A stretch of 5,331 nt of DNA from an uncultured bacterium. Lineage in GTDB: Bacteria > Pseudomonadota > Alphaproteobacteria > Rhodospirillales > Rhodospirillaceae. Positions 3,919 through 5,331 of the stretch are shown one piece after another (the first letter of the stretch is position 1; the number at the start of each line of letters is the position of its first letter). The stretch covers positions 1 through 5,331 of the forward strand of contig CAITZE010000278.1 of NCBI GenBank assembly GCA_903896775.1, read 5' to 3'. A program made the translations under genes and the position numbers. The notes beneath the pieces were generated by a model. That model made no database searches. It saw nothing but the letters and a program-made list of their open reading frames with translations, and was not told the origin of the DNA.

Positions 3919-5331
3919 TTATACGTCGGTCGCGCGGCGACGACGCCGGCGGTGACGCACGACCGCGACTGCGATCAGAATCAGACCAAAGATGATCGGC
4001 ACACCGCCGATGTTCGTGAACGTAATCATGGCCTGGAGCCGCTCGATGTTCTCGCGCAGAGCACGTTGCACATCGCGCAATTCCTTACGTGTCGACAAGA
4101 TTTCACCGCGATAGCCGTCGATGGTCTTTTTATCGGCGTCGCTGAGGATCTCAGCCCCCGTGCTGTCATGCTTGACCTGCATGGCCTGAGCTTTCTTTTC
4201 AAGCTCTTCAAGATGGCTGGTCAGATTCTGCTCTTTGGCGCGGTACTGGATTTCGGCATCGCGGCGGATGTCATCCAGCAGCGTGAACGGCCGGGTCTGC
4301 ACGCCGCGTCCGCGCAAGGACGACAGCGCCGGCGTACCGCTCAAGTTTTCAAGCGCGTTGCTGACGAAACTTCCGTTATCCGCCGTCGGGATAATGACCT
4401 TCTGGCCGGCCTGGCTACTGGTCTCGATCCAGAAGCGGTCAACCATCAGATCGGTATCGGCCACGACGATGATTTGAATCGGTTGCTTTGATTCTTTCAG
4501 GGCGTTTGGCGGCAGATCGTTGAAGGCGCTTTTGATATTGCCGGTGATACGCGCGGCGATCACTTCGGGCTTGTTTTGCGGCTTGAAGTCGCGGAACAAG
4601 GCGACGATGTCGGGCATGCCGTTGAACTTATCGCTATCGATCCGCATGGAATGCGGGCCCGTGGAAATCAGCGGCGTCATCTTGGTGGTGGCACCTTCGA
4701 CAGGCTCCAAAGCGCCCGGCGTGGCGACATTGATTTCCTTCAAATCACCCGTGACAGCGTCGTTGGGATCGAAGTTAGGGCTCTGCAACTTCATCCACGC
4801 GACGTAGTCGCTGACAACAGGCCGTCCATTGGTGGCCATATTGACGCGCAACGCGTTGTCGATGTCGCCGATGACTTTGTCCTCGACGAGCTTCACGCCC
4901 CACGAGGCCATGAGCCGTTTGATGCCGTCGAGGGCATGTTTATCGGCCTTGTCACTGGAACCCATGCCGCCCATAGCCGCAAGCGGAGCCGCGGACTCAG
5001 CATCGGGATCGACGAACAGCAAGACTTTGCCGCCACCGAGAACGAACTGATCGATGGCCTTCATGGTCTGCAGCGAAAGATTTTGCGGCTGCACGAGCAT
5101 CAGCATGTCGATGTCGGCCGGAATCAGCGGAATGTCCGCGCCCAGTGCCTGAACCTGGAAGAACTCTTTGATCTGTTCGTCAATGGCCCATGGTGGGATT
5201 GGGCTGCCACCGGTCATGCCCATCTCCTCGGGCGACGGCATCTTGCCTTCCATCGGCAACGCAGTGATCAGACCGATTTTGGGCTGCTTAGGGCGCGCGA
5301 GGTTGTAGATGAGCTTGGTCAGGTCGTATTC
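3919..5331 (-). CDS. GldG-family ABC transporter auxiliary protein, C-terminal part (partial, 5' end outside window)
   Basis: A member of the GldG / ABC_transp_aux family, non-ATPase partners of an ABC transporter; in Bacteroidetes GldG belongs to the gliding ABC complex GldAFG. The frame is open from the right edge, beginning EYDLTKLIYNLARPKQPKIG, to TAA at 3919-3921. That gives 470 residues; a further N-terminal part with its membrane helix is expected outside. The in-frame TTG at 5259 is not the true start, since clear family sequence precedes it. Landmarks by fragment position: PADIDMLMLVQPQNLSL (about 71-87) and VLLFVDPDAE (103-112) belong to the amidotransferase-like fold. IQIIVVADTDLMVDRFW (285-301) and VSNALENLSGTPALSSLRGR (323-342) are typical family segments. 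A long charged coiled coil spans about 357-435. One C-terminal transmembrane helix (about 441-458) is followed by RHRRRRRR, a positive anchor on the cytoplasmic side. The upstream neighbours are probably an ABC permease and ATPase. The cargo is unknown. Confidence 0.92.
   Translation of the reverse strand, partial: EYDLTKLIYNLARPKQPKIGLITALPMEGKMPSPEEMGMTGGSPIPPWAIDEQIKEFFQVQALGADIPLIPADIDMLMLVQPQNLSLQTMKAIDQFVLGGGKVLLFVDPDAESAAPLAAMGGMGSSDKADKHALDGIKRLMASWGVKLVEDKVIGDIDNALRVNMATNGRPVVSDYVAWMKLQSPNFDPNDAVTGDLKEINVATPGALEPVEGATTKMTPLISTGPHSMRIDSDKFNGMPDIVALFRDFKPQNKPEVIAARITGNIKSAFNDLPPNALKESKQPIQIIVVADTDLMVDRFWIETSSQAGQKVIIPTADNGSFVSNALENLSGTPALSSLRGRGVQTRPFTLLDDIRRDAEIQYRAKEQNLTSHLEELEKKAQAMQVKHDSTGAEILSDADKKTIDGYRGEILSTRKELRDVQRALRENIERLQAMITFTNIGGVPIIFGLILIAVAVVRHRRRRRRATDV

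Noticed and set aside
3925..3960. GC-rich repeat-like stretch at the GldG C-terminus
   Set aside because: It simply encodes the arginine cluster RHRRRRRR after the last membrane helix, a common cytoplasmic anchor.
3952..4491. A 179-residue plus-strand ORF opposite the GldG-family gene
   Set aside because: It is fully antisense to well-supported GldG sequence and has no recognisable motif. The other plus-strand ORFs between 2850 and 5050 are rejected for the same reason.

Overview
The window looks like ordinary chromosomal DNA of a moderately GC-rich proteobacterium. An alphaproteobacterium is my best guess, from the RecG and DUF502 pairing and the protein style. That placement is inference; no rRNA or other phylogenetic marker is present. 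I see no mobile element, tRNA, CRISPR array or phage gene.

Layout, left to right. (1) 1-801, plus strand: the C-terminal part of the RecG branch-migration helicase, cut by the left edge. (2) 787-1476, minus strand: a DUF502 two-helix membrane protein, meeting recG tail to tail with a 15-base overlap. (3) 1514-2499, plus strand, divergent from DUF502 across a 37-base gap: a Nudix hydrolase, a thioredoxin-like [2Fe-2S] ferredoxin, and a 46-residue single-helix membrane peptide with a CPAC motif. The peptide starts at a GTG overlapping the ferredoxin stop codon. (4) 2496-5331, minus strand, reading leftwards: the C-terminal part of a GldG-family ABC-transporter auxiliary protein (cut by the right edge), a DUF4340 protein 18 bases after it, and then a possible 63-residue membrane protein whose stop overlaps that of the 46-residue peptide.

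How the parts may work together. GldG-family and DUF4340 proteins usually follow an ABC ATPase and an ABC permease, so those two genes are expected just beyond the right edge. Both proteins here are membrane-tethered with large domains probably outside the cytoplasm. The Nudix, ferredoxin and small-peptide genes form a compact same-strand cluster in which the last two are probably translationally coupled. No joint function for that cluster is known to me.

The parts most worth a second look are the two small membrane ORFs meeting at 2496-2499, the CPAC peptide above all, and the RNA hairpins around 1953-1980 and 2698-2772. I did not find a clearly new defence or mobile system.
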